A stretch of DNA of 64,000 nucleotides from Paenibacillus ferrarius (GTDB taxonomy: Bacteria > Bacillota > Bacilli > Paenibacillales > NBRC-103111): the NCBI RefSeq assembly GCF_002027705.1, contig NZ_MBTG01000031.1:1-64000 (forward strand), given 5' to 3'. The notes under the pieces are model-generated. The model saw only the letters and a list, made by a program, of their open reading frames with translations, was not told the DNA's origin and did no database searches. Below, piece by piece: positions 52,101 to 59,775 of this stretch; the first letter of the stretch is position 1; each line of letters opens with the position of its first letter. The translations under genes were made by a program, and so were the position numbers.

Positions 52101-52641
52101 GAATGCCGCCACGAACACTCATCTCACCCTTGGTTTCTACCCGCTCCACGCGCTCGTAACCCAGATTCGATAAGGTGCTCAGAAGTTCCTCCAACTGAAC
52201 CGTGTCTCCGATTTTCACGGTTACGCGCGATGCTTCGAAAACTTCCTTAACAGGGAGCAGTCTTCTCACGCCTGCGAATGGCGCAATGACTACGCCTCGG
52301 TAACCGCCAGCCAGCTTCGTCAGAACGTCAATACGCTGCGCCAGCATCTCAGGACTTGAAGCCGCTTCTTCGGCTGTCAGAAGCTCTTGAGATGGATAGA
52401 GCAGCACTTCATCCGTGGATAAACATTCTAGTAAATCCTCCGCTATTTTCTGAGCAGCGAACATATTGTGAGTCACAATGAATAGCGGGCGCGTCAAGTC
52501 TCGTGCAAGAGCTGCAATCATCACCTGCTTCGAGGAGCCGGTAAGCCCGGCAACGAGCTGCTCTCTCATCTCGGACCTAATGCCTGACACGATCGTTTGA
52601 AAGTCGGTATCCGCAGAAAAAGCTTGAATTAAAGCTTGCAA
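49114..52641 (-). CDS. mfd: Transcription-repair coupling factor Mfd
   Basis: DNA translocase that removes stalled RNA polymerase and recruits UvrA. At 1175 aa it is full length: a UvrB-like N-terminal module, RNA polymerase interaction domain (about residues 495-570, GDYVVHVNHGIGKYVGIG), Walker A LLCGDVGYGKTEVAVRAAF, DEEQ box LLIVDEEQRFGV, TATPIPRTL, QLRGRVGRSNRVAYAYF and the C-terminal UvrA-blocking domain. The start appears to be TTG 52641 behind a GGAG-type SD. It overlaps prsA by 20 bp. Confidence 0.98.
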   Translation of the reverse strand: MQALIQAFSADTDFQTIVSGIRSEMREQLVAGLTGSSKQVMIAALARDLTRPLFIVTHNMFAAQKIAEDLLECLSTDEVLLYPSQELLTAEEAASSPEMLAQRIDVLTKLAGGYRGVVIAPFAGVRRLLPVKEVFEASRVTVKIGDTVQLEELLSTLSNLGYERVERVETKGEMSVRGGILDLYPLTSEHAIRIELFDVDVDSIRTFDVSDQRSIDKLESITIPPCREIQADRKRLQSAAQHAYELLQAQLEKMTDRTAKDKLLEGIGHDIELLREGQTFPGIYKYISLLYTERQTLIDYMPKDAVLIIDEPARLLETAKQLERDEAEWMMHAITEGKSLPAFVLSKSYETLLHRRPFPTLYLSLFLRQVVGIQPQNIVNFVSRVMQNFHGQMNLLKAEMERWKKNGSQVILLANGDDRAERVRRVLQDYQIDIPEIVDGNLQTGFELPSIHLVVITEGEIFTQKQRKARKVEKKLENAERIKSYQELKVGDYVVHVNHGIGKYVGIGTLEVGGIHKDYLHIMYAGGDKLSVPIDQIDLIQKYVGSEEKEPKVYKLGGADWARVKSKARASVKDIADELIKLYAERQATTGYGFSKDSSYQNEFEAMFPYDETRDQLRAIEEIKVDMEKSRPMDRLLCGDVGYGKTEVAVRAAFKAAIDGKQVAVLVPTTILAQQHYETFRERFSGYPFNVKVLSRFRSKKEQTEVMKGVKKGTVDVVIGTHRLLSQDVQFKDLGLLIVDEEQRFGVSHKEKLKRLKTNVDVLTLTATPIPRTLHMSMLGVRDLSVIETPPENRFPVQTYVVEYGPTLVREAIERELAREGQVYYLYNRVQGITQMADQISMMIPDARVTVAHGQMGEQELEKTILDFLDGEYDVLVSTSIIETGVDIPNVNTLIVHDADKMGLSQLYQLRGRVGRSNRVAYAYFTYQRDKVLTEVAEKRLQAIKEFTELGSGFKIAMRDLSIRGAGNLLGAEQHGFIASVGFDLYSQMLAEEIAKLKLEIDGEAAIPEPEWHTSIDIQLDAYLPSDYIYDSMQKIEIYKKVAAIRTLEEAADLHDELVDRFGDLPQSVFNLLSVARLKAYGSDYRIETISQKGDDYLIKVHIDQNGKLDGQKLIALSKGFDGRIKLNADPQLQIVIRAKGLKPEASIELVEKFLVQYKDVLKTKGELKDVAKSY

Positions 52642-52659
52642 ACAAGTACACTCCTCTCA

Positions 52660-52691
52660 CAAAAAGAAGCCTTGGCACACTTGCCTCGGCT
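52660..52691 (-). terminator. fin intrinsic terminator
   Basis: Minus strand AGCC-ga-GGC-aagtgt-GCC-aa-GGCT followed by TCTTTTTG, between fin and mfd. Confidence 0.65.
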
Positions 52692-52715
52692 ATTAACTCT
52701 TTATCTTCCTAATTT

Positions 52716-52943
52716 TTACTGCAACGGACTGGCCAGTAGGGAAAGCTCCGGGTTCGCTTCTAACGCTTCATGACAGTAGTCGCAAACAACCCTAACCGTA
52801 ACATCTCCATTCGTGTTATACGATATTATATCTCTACGCTCATCAGGGGTCAAGAAATGGAAACCTAACTGCTGTTCCGTTATCGCCTGCTGATTAATTT
52901 CCCCCACAAAGGTATGACAATGCCTGCAAATATACTTAATCAT
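52716..52943 (-). CDS. fin: Anti-sigma-F factor Fin
   Basis: A 75-aa zinc-ribbon-like protein. In B. subtilis Fin (YabK) inhibits sigma-F to allow the switch to sigma-G in the forespore. Two CxxC knuckles are visible: YICRHCHTFVG at the start and VVCDYCHEALEANPE near residue 53. AAGGAGG seven bases before ATG 52943 fixes the start; the longer frame to 52988 is not needed. It lies between pth and mfd as in B. subtilis. Confidence 0.95.
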   Translation of the reverse strand: MIKYICRHCHTFVGEINQQAITEQQLGFHFLTPDERRDIISYNTNGDVTVRVVCDYCHEALEANPELSLLASPLQ

Positions 52944-53074
52944 ATGTATGCCTCCTTCACTTATTCGATTACATCCTAGTATGACCATTCTCCGGATAAA
53001 TTAGCCGAATGTGCCATAGTCATTTTCGAATAAGGAACTTGCATACAATGAGTCTGAAGCCGGGCGAGACCGCC

Positions 53075-53635
53075 TTATTTATTAAATTTGCCCATCGTCT
53101 TCTCGAAAGGCTCTCCCAAGCTGGACAACATCGCTTCACAAGTAAGATCAAGCACATCTTCGATGGACTTCATTTCTTCCTTGGAGAAGTTGGATAGGAC
53201 ATAATCCGCGATATTGTAGCCTGGAGCCGGTCTGTTCACTCCCATGCGGATACGGTTGAAGCTCTGTGTCCCGCCATGCTGAATGATTGATTTAATCCCA
53301 TTATGGCCCCCTGGACTTCCTTGATAACGAAGCCGAATCTGACCGAAAGATGTATCCATATCGTCATAAATGATCGTGACATCCTCCAGCTTCGCTTTAT
53401 AGAAGTCCAAGAAAGCTCTCATCGATTCGCCGGATAAGTTCATGTAGGTCATCGGTTTAAGCAAATAAACCTTCGTCCCATTGATATTGCCCTCGCCGAG
53501 AAGCCCCTTGCATTTGTTTTGAAAAGAGGTAATCCCCCATTTGGCTGCAAAACGGTCAATGGCCATGAAACCGATATTATGCCGATTCATCTCATATTGT
53601 TTACCCGGGTTACCCAATCCGATAAAACATTTCAT
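53075..53635 (-). CDS. pth: Peptidyl-tRNA hydrolase
   Basis: Cleaves peptidyl-tRNA released from stalled ribosomes. At 186 aa it is typical. The start FIGLGNPGKQYEMNRHNIGF holds the catalytic His region. PMTYMNLSGESM, the Asp motif IIYDDMDTSFGQIR and QGSPGGHNGIKSII follow. GGAGG lies 11 bp before the ATG. It is downstream of rplY. Confidence 0.97.
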   Translation of the reverse strand: MKCFIGLGNPGKQYEMNRHNIGFMAIDRFAAKWGITSFQNKCKGLLGEGNINGTKVYLLKPMTYMNLSGESMRAFLDFYKAKLEDVTIIYDDMDTSFGQIRLRYQGSPGGHNGIKSIIQHGGTQSFNRIRMGVNRPAPGYNIADYVLSNFSKEEMKSIEDVLDLTCEAMLSSLGEPFEKTMGKFNK

Positions 53636-53704
53636 TTTCTTCCAAGTCCTCCTAGATCTCTATGTAAAAAAATCAAATTCAAAGCTGCGGGTGAATCAGC
53701 AAAT

Positions 53705-53905
53705 ATGTATCTTAACGGTCAACAGCTTACAAGCAATCTGCATTACCAAGATCATCTGGATGCCAGCATTCCCGTCCAAGTATACTATCAAAATCTCCAC
53801 AAGGATATAGGCTTCATTGAAATTTACAGCCCGCAATTCGTTCAAATCAATCATACATTTTACAACCGAAAAACTCACGTTTTTCTTTCGCGGCCCGGGT
53901 ATTAA
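53705..53905 (+). CDS. Small conserved-looking hypothetical protein, plus strand
   Basis: A 66-aa frame in the pth-rplY gap, the only plus-strand gene candidate outside the surface island. The translation is balanced and non-repetitive (MYLNGQQLTSNLHYQDHLDA, then VQVYYQNLHKDIGFIEIYS and a terminal SRPGY), unlike the shadow frames around it. Only a weak GGGTGA precedes the ATG, and no clear promoter or terminator was found. I do not recognise a family; no membrane segment or signal peptide. The frame is open further upstream, so the start is uncertain. Confidence 0.5.
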   Translation: MYLNGQQLTSNLHYQDHLDASIPVQVYYQNLHKDIGFIEIYSPQFVQINHTFYNRKTHVFLSRPGY

Positions 53906-54007
53906 ACGCTTACAACTTTAATAAATAAAAGATGCCGAGTGGCCATATTCGCTGTCAATATCACAAGAACATTCACGTTTTCAAAGTAGAAAACATAAGG
54001 ATAACCA

Positions 54008-54055
54008 TAAAATACAGGCGAATTTCCATTCCAATTGAATGAAAATCCGCCTGTG
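54008..54055 (-). terminator. rplY intrinsic terminator
   Basis: Minus strand long hairpin ACAGGCGGATTTTCATTC-aatt-GGAATGGAAATTCGCCTGT followed by ATTTTAT. Confidence 0.8.
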
Positions 54056-54134
54056 TCTACCTTCAGCCGCCTCCTCATAGGAGAAGGCATCTCATCTTGC
54101 AGCTCATGATCCGCTCGAATAGCTGCTTCGCAGG

Positions 54135-54779
54135 CTACACCGGTTGTTCGGCTGTCGCAGCCTCATTCGATGTCTCCGCTTCCCCAACTCTCTCCTCGTT
54201 GTTCGCAGGCTGCGGCACATCCGTTTCTTTTTGCGGCGCAAGCACAGTTAGAATCAGATCATTGGAATCCGATTTCACTTCAATTCCTGCAGGTACCGTA
54301 ATTTGATTCACAAGGATGTTCTCGCCAAGTCCCACATTCGAAATATCCACTTGAATCGAACCTGGTATTTGACTCGGCAGACAGCGAATCTCCAGCTCAT
54401 GCATTTGGATCTGCACAATGCCGCCTTCTTTGGCGCCCTCGGCCTCGCCGATGAATTCCAGGGCCACAACCGTTTTCACTGGCTCATCCATATTAATCTG
54501 GTGAAAATCAACATGCAGCAAAACGCGGCTAAGCGGATTGCGCTGTATTTCATTGATCATAACAGGCTGTTTGCCACCGCCATCCGGCAGATCCAGATCA
54601 ATAATCGCATGCGGGTTGTGACGCAGCAGCGCCATTAATTCCTTCTGATCAACCGTAATGACCGTAGCAGCTACCTTTTTGCCGTAAACAACCGCAGGAA
54701 TTCTTCCTTTCGCACGCAGTTGCTTAATATCTGATTTTGTTGCTTCTTTGCGGGCTTCCGCTTTTAACGACAATACCAT
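54135..54779 (-). CDS. rplY: 50S ribosomal protein L25/general stress protein Ctc
   Basis: Binds 5S rRNA on the large subunit. At 214 aa it is the long CTC form: N-terminal L25 domain (residues 1-92, LKAEARKEATKSDIKQLRAKGRIPAVVYGK), C-terminal TL5-like beta domain (about 93-185, VKTVVALEFIGEAEGAKEGG) and an acidic A/E/N-rich tail. AGGAGG precedes the ATG. In B. subtilis ctc is a sigma-B stress gene; no sigma-B promoter was recognised. The neighbour upstream is glmU, not prs. Confidence 0.96.
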   Translation of the reverse strand: MVLSLKAEARKEATKSDIKQLRAKGRIPAVVYGKKVAATVITVDQKELMALLRHNPHAIIDLDLPDGGGKQPVMINEIQRNPLSRVLLHVDFHQINMDEPVKTVVALEFIGEAEGAKEGGIVQIQMHELEIRCLPSQIPGSIQVDISNVGLGENILVNQITVPAGIEVKSDSNDLILTVLAPQKETDVPQPANNEERVGEAETSNEAATAEQPV

Positions 54780-54943
54780 AAGAAAAAGAACCTCCTAAGC
54801 GTTTTGCCCGGCATGCTCATATTCACAAGCAACACCGAGTGGGTCATAGCTAATGCATAGCGTGCCCAACCTTAAGAAGTTCCATCCAAATTCCCCCTCA
54901 CGAAGGGAGATTTACCGTTTTTTAGCGAATCGCTGCATAGTGC

Positions 54944-56347
54944 TTACTCTTTGCTTGCTTTGTTAGCTTTCTTCGCTTTCATTCGCGCTTTAATTTTATC
55001 CGCGTAGCCAGGCTTGTTGACTTGCCGTTCACGGGCAATCGCCAGATCGCCTTCAGGCACAGCATGCGTAATGGTAGAGCCGGCAACAACATAAGCCCCA
55101 TTGCCAATCTTCACAGGAGCAACCAAATTCACATTGCTGCCTACGAAAGCGTCATCGCCGATCTCTGTCAGACTCTTATTGAATCCATCATAGTTAACCG
55201 TGATAGCGCCACAACCGAAGTTCACATTCGTCCCAACAACAGCATCCCCCACATAACTTAAGTGGGATACTTTGCTTCCGTCGCCAACCGTCGCATTCTT
55301 AATTTCTACGAAATCACCGATTTTCACTTGTTTCCCGATGTTCGCGCCAGGTCTTAGATAAGCAAACGGGCCTACGCTCGCTTCGTTATCGACAAAAGCA
55401 TCCTGAAGAACAGACTGTTTAATCGTCACGTCATCTTTAATGATGGAATCGATAATTTCCGTTTGCGGCCCAATCGTACATTGCTCGCCGATAACGGTGC
55501 TTCCGCGCAAAATTGTACCTGGCAGCAGCACCGTATCCGCCCCGATGGCAACATCCTTTTCGATATACGTGTTTGCGGGATCAATAATTGTAACCCCATT
55601 CAGCATATGCTCACGGTTAATGCGAGCTCTGAACAAACGCTCTGCTTCCGCAAGCGCAACACGGTCATTCACACCGATGGATTCAGCTGCCTCTGCCATA
55701 CAATAGCCTTGGACAACTTCTCCTGCACCCGTCAAAATGCCGATAACATCTGTCAGGTAATATTCATTTTGCACATTATTGTTCGTTACTGAGGCCAAAG
55801 CTTTAAACAGCTTCTGATTATCGAAAACATACGTCCCCGTGTTGATCTCCTGAACAGCCGCTTCTTCGCTGCTGCAATCCTTCTGTTCCACGATCCGCGC
55901 CACTCGTCCGTCTTCGCCGCGAATAATTCGACCATACCCTTGCGGCTCATCGAGCTTCGCAGTCAGAATGGTCGCAGCCGCATTCGACGCTTGATGCAGT
56001 TTCATTGTGCTCCGCAGCGTCGCTTCCGAGATTAGAGGGGTGTCCCCGCAGATCACAATGGTCATCCCGTCTTCTTGACCAAGCGCTTCCTTCGCTTGAA
56101 GAACGGCATGCCCAGTCCCTAACTGCTGCTCCTGCAGCGCATACTCTGCGCGATCTCCCAGATAGCCTTTGACAGCCTCCGCGCCAAATCCAACAATAAC
56201 CAACGTTTTCGTTACTTCTATATGCTGCAGCGTATCAACAACGTGCCCTACCATCGGTTTGCCAACGACCGGATGAAGCACCTTGTAAAGCTTGGATTTC
56301 ATACGTTTCCCTTGTCCTGCCGCTAACACAATCGCCATGAGCTTCAA
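54944..56347 (-). CDS. glmU: Bifunctional GlmU: GlcN-1-P acetyltransferase and GlcNAc-1-P uridyltransferase
   Basis: Makes UDP-GlcNAc for peptidoglycan. At 467 aa it has the N-terminal pyrophosphorylase with LAAGQGKRMKSKLYKVLHPV and IVICGDTPLI, then the left-handed beta-helix acetyltransferase (about residues 250-455) with hexapeptide repeats and YLRPGANIG, KIGDFVEIKNA and GCGAITVNYDG. The start is TTG 56347, giving MKLMAIVLAAG; ATG 56338 is the alternative. It lies downstream of spoVG as in B. subtilis. Confidence 0.97.
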   Translation of the reverse strand: MKLMAIVLAAGQGKRMKSKLYKVLHPVVGKPMVGHVVDTLQHIEVTKTLVIVGFGAEAVKGYLGDRAEYALQEQQLGTGHAVLQAKEALGQEDGMTIVICGDTPLISEATLRSTMKLHQASNAAATILTAKLDEPQGYGRIIRGEDGRVARIVEQKDCSSEEAAVQEINTGTYVFDNQKLFKALASVTNNNVQNEYYLTDVIGILTGAGEVVQGYCMAEAAESIGVNDRVALAEAERLFRARINREHMLNGVTIIDPANTYIEKDVAIGADTVLLPGTILRGSTVIGEQCTIGPQTEIIDSIIKDDVTIKQSVLQDAFVDNEASVGPFAYLRPGANIGKQVKIGDFVEIKNATVGDGSKVSHLSYVGDAVVGTNVNFGCGAITVNYDGFNKSLTEIGDDAFVGSNVNLVAPVKIGNGAYVVAGSTITHAVPEGDLAIARERQVNKPGYADKIKARMKAKKANKASKE

Positions 56348-56439
56348 CTACCATCCAACCCCCTTATTCTAAATGATCACACGAATATATGGTTAATTGA
56401 TCAGTTCATCACCAAATATAGCATCAAACCTACCCTAAA

Positions 56440-56466
56440 GAAAAGAGAGCCTCGAGGGCTCTCTCA
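56440..56466 (-). terminator. spoVG intrinsic terminator
   Basis: Minus strand GAGAGCC-ctcgag-GGCTCTC-like hairpin followed by TTTTCTTT. Confidence 0.82.
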
Positions 56467-56476
56467 TTAAGTTAGA

Positions 56477-56761
56477 TTATGCGCCTTCTTCTATTACCTC
56501 TTCTTCAACTGCTGCACGGTCATATTCAGCTAGTACGGCTGCTTGAATTTTCTCGCGGGTTGTGGAAGAAATGGGGTGAGCGATATCGCGAAACTCCCCA
56601 TCCGGTGTCCGTTTGCTAGGCATTGCCACGAACATTCCGTTATTCCCATCGATGACACGTATGTCGTGTACGACGAATTCGTTATCAATGGTAATGGAAG
56701 CAATCGCCTTCATCCTCCCCTCGGAGTTGACCCGGCGGAGTCTTACATCTGTAATTTGCAC
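56477..56761 (-). CDS. spoVG: Stage V sporulation protein G
   Basis: A 94-aa nucleic-acid-binding regulator affecting septation and, in several firmicutes, virulence and mRNA control. The conserved N-terminus QITDVRLRRVNSEGRMKAIA, the motif DIRVIDGNNGMFVAMPSKRT and DIAHPISSTTREKIQ are complete. The start is GTG 56761 behind AAGGTGG. A sigma-H-like promoter lies at 56805-56829, as known for spoVG in B. subtilis. Confidence 0.97.
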   Translation of the reverse strand: MQITDVRLRRVNSEGRMKAIASITIDNEFVVHDIRVIDGNNGMFVAMPSKRTPDGEFRDIAHPISSTTREKIQAAVLAEYDRAAVEEEVIEEGA

Positions 56762-56804
56762 TTGTGTTCACCACCTTTTTCCATCTCTGAGACTTGGGTG
56801 ATAT

Positions 56805-56829
56805 ATTCCACATCCTCATGCAAATTCCT
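56805..56829 (-). promoter_or_regulatory. spoVG sigma-H-type promoter
   Basis: Minus strand AGGAATTT (56822-56829) and GTGGAAT (56805-56811), matching the sigma-H pattern RnAGGAwww ... RnnGAAT with appropriate spacing. Confidence 0.7.
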
Positions 56830-56879
56830 TCTTCTTTTTTTGAAATTTTCGATAATTTTATACAATCTTAATGTTAATG

Positions 56880-57263
56880 TTAAATTTCGACAGGAATCAC
56901 AGCAATTAACTCTATTTCGACAAAAACATCGCGTGGCAATCGCGCCACTTCCACTGTAGATCTAGCTGGTTTATGGTCTCCAAAATAGGTGGCATAAATC
57001 TCATTCAGCTCTGCAAACTGATTCATGTCTTTAAGAAAAACAGTCGCTTTGATAACTTGGCCAAAAGAGGACCCTGCTGCTTCGAGCACGCCTTTCAAAT
57101 TCGCGAATACCTGATGCGCTTGTTCCTTGATACCGCCTTCAACAATCTGCCCGTCCAAACCAAGCGGGATTTGTCCCGAAGTGAAGAGCAGATTGCCCAG
57201 CTTGACAGCCTGTGAATAAGGTCCGATGGCAGCAGGCGCTGCCGAAGTTGAAATCAATTCCAT
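56880..57263 (-). CDS. ridA: RidA-family enamine/imine deaminase (YabJ)
   Basis: Hydrolyses reactive 2-aminoacrylate-type enamines. At 127 aa it is standard: AAPAAIGPYSQAVKLGNLLFTSGQIPL at the start, then GSSFGQVIKATVFLKDMNQF and the signature ARSTVEVARLPRDVFVEIELIAV, with the substrate-binding Arg. It lies 3 bp after purR and is clearly cotranscribed; B. subtilis has the same purR-yabJ pair. Confidence 0.97.
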   Translation of the reverse strand: MELISTSAAPAAIGPYSQAVKLGNLLFTSGQIPLGLDGQIVEGGIKEQAHQVFANLKGVLEAAGSSFGQVIKATVFLKDMNQFAELNEIYATYFGDHKPARSTVEVARLPRDVFVEIELIAVIPVEI

Positions 57264-57266
57264 CGT

Positions 57267-58103
57267 CTAGGATTCTCCTTTTTTAGCGTCAAAATAATTG
57301 CCCGGCTCTACCGTGATCTGCTTCGTCTTGGAGTCTACGCCGTACAAACGAGCCAGAGATACATATTGGTCAACGAGATGCTCCTCGACTTCACAGGATT
57401 CCATGAAGACGCCCACCCCTTGGACAGTAGCCTTGAACTCAGCCAACAAATCCATCATGCCGTGAATGGTGCCTCCTACATGCATGAAATCATCAATGAT
57501 AAGGACTTTTGATTCTTCTTTCAACGCCCGTCTCGCCAGCGACATCGTCTGAATACGTTTGTTCGAACCCGAGACATAGTTGATACTAACGGCCGAGCCT
57601 TCTGTCACGCGACTGTCTCTGCGAACCACGACAACAGGCAGATTCATATAAGTAGCCGTCGCATAGGCGAGCGGAATGCCTTTCGTTTCTACGGTCATAA
57701 TGACGTCGATATCTCGGCCAGCGAAAGCGGATGCAAACGTTTTGCCAATTTCGTTCAAATATTGGGGCTGCCCCATAATATCAGACATATACAAGTAACC
57801 GCCCGGTAGGATCCGTTCCGGCTGCTGCAGTTGCAAACAAAGATTTTGAATAAATTTCAGCGAGGTTTCCTTCGGTACTTTGGGTGAGAATTTCACACCG
57901 CCGGCTGCTCCCGCAAGTGTATGCAGTTCGCCCAGTCCTTCTTCCTCGAACACTTCTTTGATGATCGCTAAATCTTCACTAATCGAGGACTTAGCTGAGT
58001 TGTAACGCTCGGCAAAAGTCGTTAAAGGGATTAACGAATGGGGGCGAAACAACAAATATTGCGTCATTTCTACCAGCCTAGCGCTCCTTTTCAACTTTTT
58101 CAT
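57267..58103 (-). CDS. purR: Purine operon repressor PurR
   Basis: Represses purine synthesis genes; binding to PurBoxes is relieved by PRPP. At 278 aa it has a winged-helix N-terminus (about residues 1-75, KRSARLVEMTQYLLFRPHSL) and a phosphoribosyltransferase-like domain with the PRPP loop VLIIDDFMHVGGTIHGMMDL (near 195). The start at ATG 58103 follows GGGGGG; the frame also opens at 58118. A PurBox-like element lies 16 bp upstream, consistent with autoregulation. Confidence 0.97.
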   Translation of the reverse strand: MKKLKRSARLVEMTQYLLFRPHSLIPLTTFAERYNSAKSSISEDLAIIKEVFEEEGLGELHTLAGAAGGVKFSPKVPKETSLKFIQNLCLQLQQPERILPGGYLYMSDIMGQPQYLNEIGKTFASAFAGRDIDVIMTVETKGIPLAYATATYMNLPVVVVRRDSRVTEGSAVSINYVSGSNKRIQTMSLARRALKEESKVLIIDDFMHVGGTIHGMMDLLAEFKATVQGVGVFMESCEVEEHLVDQYVSLARLYGVDSKTKQITVEPGNYFDAKKGES

Positions 58104-58118
58104 CGCACTACCCCCCAT

Positions 58119-58131
58119 AAATCCGAATATT
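58119..58131 (+). promoter_or_regulatory. PurBox upstream of purR
   Basis: AAATCCGAATATT matches the known PurBox AWWWCCGAACWWT at 12 of 13 positions. It lies in the purR leader, just downstream of the likely promoter. Confidence 0.65.
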
Positions 58132-58139
58132 ATAAAGAA

Positions 58140-58169
58140 AATATACCACTTTTATACGTATTTATTCAA
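58140..58169 (-). promoter_or_regulatory. purR promoter candidate
   Basis: Minus strand: TTGAAT (58164-58169), 18 bp, TATATT (58140-58145). Confidence 0.5.
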
Positions 58170-58261
58170 GCTTCACATGAAAATTATATTAACACAAACA
58201 TAACATCAAACTAACATATAATCAAATTTTGCAGCCTTTTGTCACGCTATTCCTACACAAG

Positions 58262-58288
58262 GAAAAAGGGCCCTGTTCAGGGGCCCCC
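58262..58288 (-). terminator. ispE intrinsic terminator
   Basis: Minus strand GGGGCCC-ctgaaca-GGGCCC followed by TTTTTCC. Confidence 0.82.
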
Positions 58289-58307
58289 GCCTGCATCACA
58301 CACCACG

Positions 58308-59162
58308 CTACGTCAACATCCGCACTGCATAAACATCTTTGCAAAATCCACGCAAACCATTGTAGATTCTTGCCACCTTCGCTTCTTTGGAAACAAGCCC
58401 GAAGACTGTCGGCCCGCTGCCTGACATTAATACTCCGTCCGCGCCCAGCCGCTGCATGCACTCTTTGAGATGCCTCACCTCTGGATAAAGATCCAGCGTC
58501 ACTTCTTCCAGCACGTTGCCAAGACTCCCGCATAGCTGATCAAACTGCTTATGACGAATGGCACTTAGCACATTGTCCGTAGAAGGATGATGTTTAATGT
58601 TCCGCGCATTCAGTTTCCCGTAAATCTCCGAGGTTGACACATTGATAGGCGGCTTCGCCAAGATCACCCAGCACTGAGGCGGAGAAACGATAGGCTCCAG
58701 CTTCTCTCCGCGCCCCCTTGCTACAGCCGTGCCTCCCGTGACACAGAAGGGCACATCAGAGCCAAGCTCTGCGCCAAGCACCTGAAGCTCTTCCATGGGA
58801 ATATTCAAGTTCCATAGCCGATTCAACCCTCTGAGCGTTGCCGCCGCATCGCTGCTGCCTCCAGCTAAGCCCGCAGCCACAGGGATCTGCTTGTCCAGAT
58901 GAATGTAGACCCCTTGCTTGACGTCATAACGATCCTTAATCAGACGTGCCGCTTGGAAGGCCAGGTTCTTCTCATCTAGCGGAATGTATCCCGCTTGACT
59001 GGAGATGATGATCGTGTCGCGCTCAAGCTCCTGCATTTCGATTCGATCCGCTAGGTCGACCATCGTCATCACCATTTCAACCTCATGGTAACCGTCCGCT
59101 CTTTTATGTAAAACATCAAGGGATAAATTAATTTTCGCCGGTGCTTTCTCAAAAATCTTCAT
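58308..59162 (-). CDS. ispE: 4-diphosphocytidyl-2-C-methyl-D-erythritol kinase
   Basis: GHMP kinase of the non-mevalonate isoprenoid pathway. At 284 aa it is typical. KAPAKINLSLDVLHKRADGYHEVEMV is at the start, the ATP loop is PVAAGLAGGSSDAAATLRGLN (near residue 95), and GADGVLMSGSGPTVFGL lies near the C-terminus. GAAGGTG precedes the ATG. It lies between sspF and purR as in B. subtilis. Confidence 0.97.
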   Translation of the reverse strand: MKIFEKAPAKINLSLDVLHKRADGYHEVEMVMTMVDLADRIEMQELERDTIIISSQAGYIPLDEKNLAFQAARLIKDRYDVKQGVYIHLDKQIPVAAGLAGGSSDAAATLRGLNRLWNLNIPMEELQVLGAELGSDVPFCVTGGTAVARGRGEKLEPIVSPPQCWVILAKPPINVSTSEIYGKLNARNIKHHPSTDNVLSAIRHKQFDQLCGSLGNVLEEVTLDLYPEVRHLKECMQRLGADGVLMSGSGPTVFGLVSKEAKVARIYNGLRGFCKDVYAVRMLT

Positions 59163-59210
59163 ACGATCACCTTCTTTTGCTCGATTGCCGTTAAAATATT
59201 ATAACAAAAG

Positions 59211-59243
59211 CGCAAAAAAAAAGCTAAAGCAATCGCTTTAGCT
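59211..59243 (-). terminator. sspF intrinsic terminator
   Basis: Minus strand AGCTAAAGC-gatt-GCTTTAGCT followed by eight T. Confidence 0.9.
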
Positions 59244-59244
59244 C

Positions 59245-59775
59245 TTAGTGGGGACGATGTTCCATCTGCGAAGCCTGCTGTGAGCCCGCAATCAGCTGAT
59301 TTAGAAAAGCCGGATTGGGCTGACTGGATACAGTTGAACTTCCATAATTGCTGCTGTTTGTAACAGCAGGTGAATAGGCGTATGCAGGCTTATAGGAGGA
59401 TTGACCTTGCTGCATCCCTCCGTATCCAGTTTGCTGAAAGACAGGCTGTGAATAGTTCTGTTGAGACTGTACAGGCGTCTGCACAGCTTGATTATAATTA
59501 GTTGGCGCATAGCCGCTTGATTGATTGTAAGTTGGTTGATTATACGTCGGCTGATGATAAGTGGATTGTGCGGACTGCATAGTTGACGGAGACGAGCCCG
59601 TATACTGCTTCGCCAAGTGCTCCTGAGCGATTTGAATCGCCCGCTTCACCATATTCCCCGCATCCTTCGTTCGAATGCCTTCCCAGCCTTCACGCTGCAC
59701 CACCTCGTAAAACCCAAGATCCTTGGCTAATTCATATTTGAAATTTTCGGACATAACGCCTCTTCTGCGACCCAT
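59245..59775 (-). CDS. sspF: SspF-like small acid-soluble spore protein with long Gln/Tyr/Asn/Ser-rich tail
   Basis: Residues 1-60 are a recognisable alpha/beta-type SASP of the SspF kind (MGRRRGVMSENFKYELAKDL, GWEGIRTKDAGNMVKRAIQIA), which coats spore DNA. The known B. subtilis SspF is about 61 aa, but here the frame continues to 176 aa. The extra 115 residues are low complexity, rich in S, Q, Y, N and P, with TYNQP repeats and no predicted fold, resembling a prion-like segment. The frame is continuous, ends just before the terminator and has AAGGAGG before the ATG, so the tail appears genuine. Confidence 0.92.
   Translation of the reverse strand: MGRRRGVMSENFKYELAKDLGFYEVVQREGWEGIRTKDAGNMVKRAIQIAQEHLAKQYTGSSPSTMQSAQSTYHQPTYNQPTYNQSSGYAPTNYNQAVQTPVQSQQNYSQPVFQQTGYGGMQQGQSSYKPAYAYSPAVTNSSNYGSSTVSSQPNPAFLNQLIAGSQQASQMEHRPH

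Noticed and set aside
54885..54912. glmU terminator (CTCCC-ttcgtg-GGGGG hairpin)
   Set aside because: The stem is short and the following AATTT is a poor T tract; not strong enough to list as a feature.
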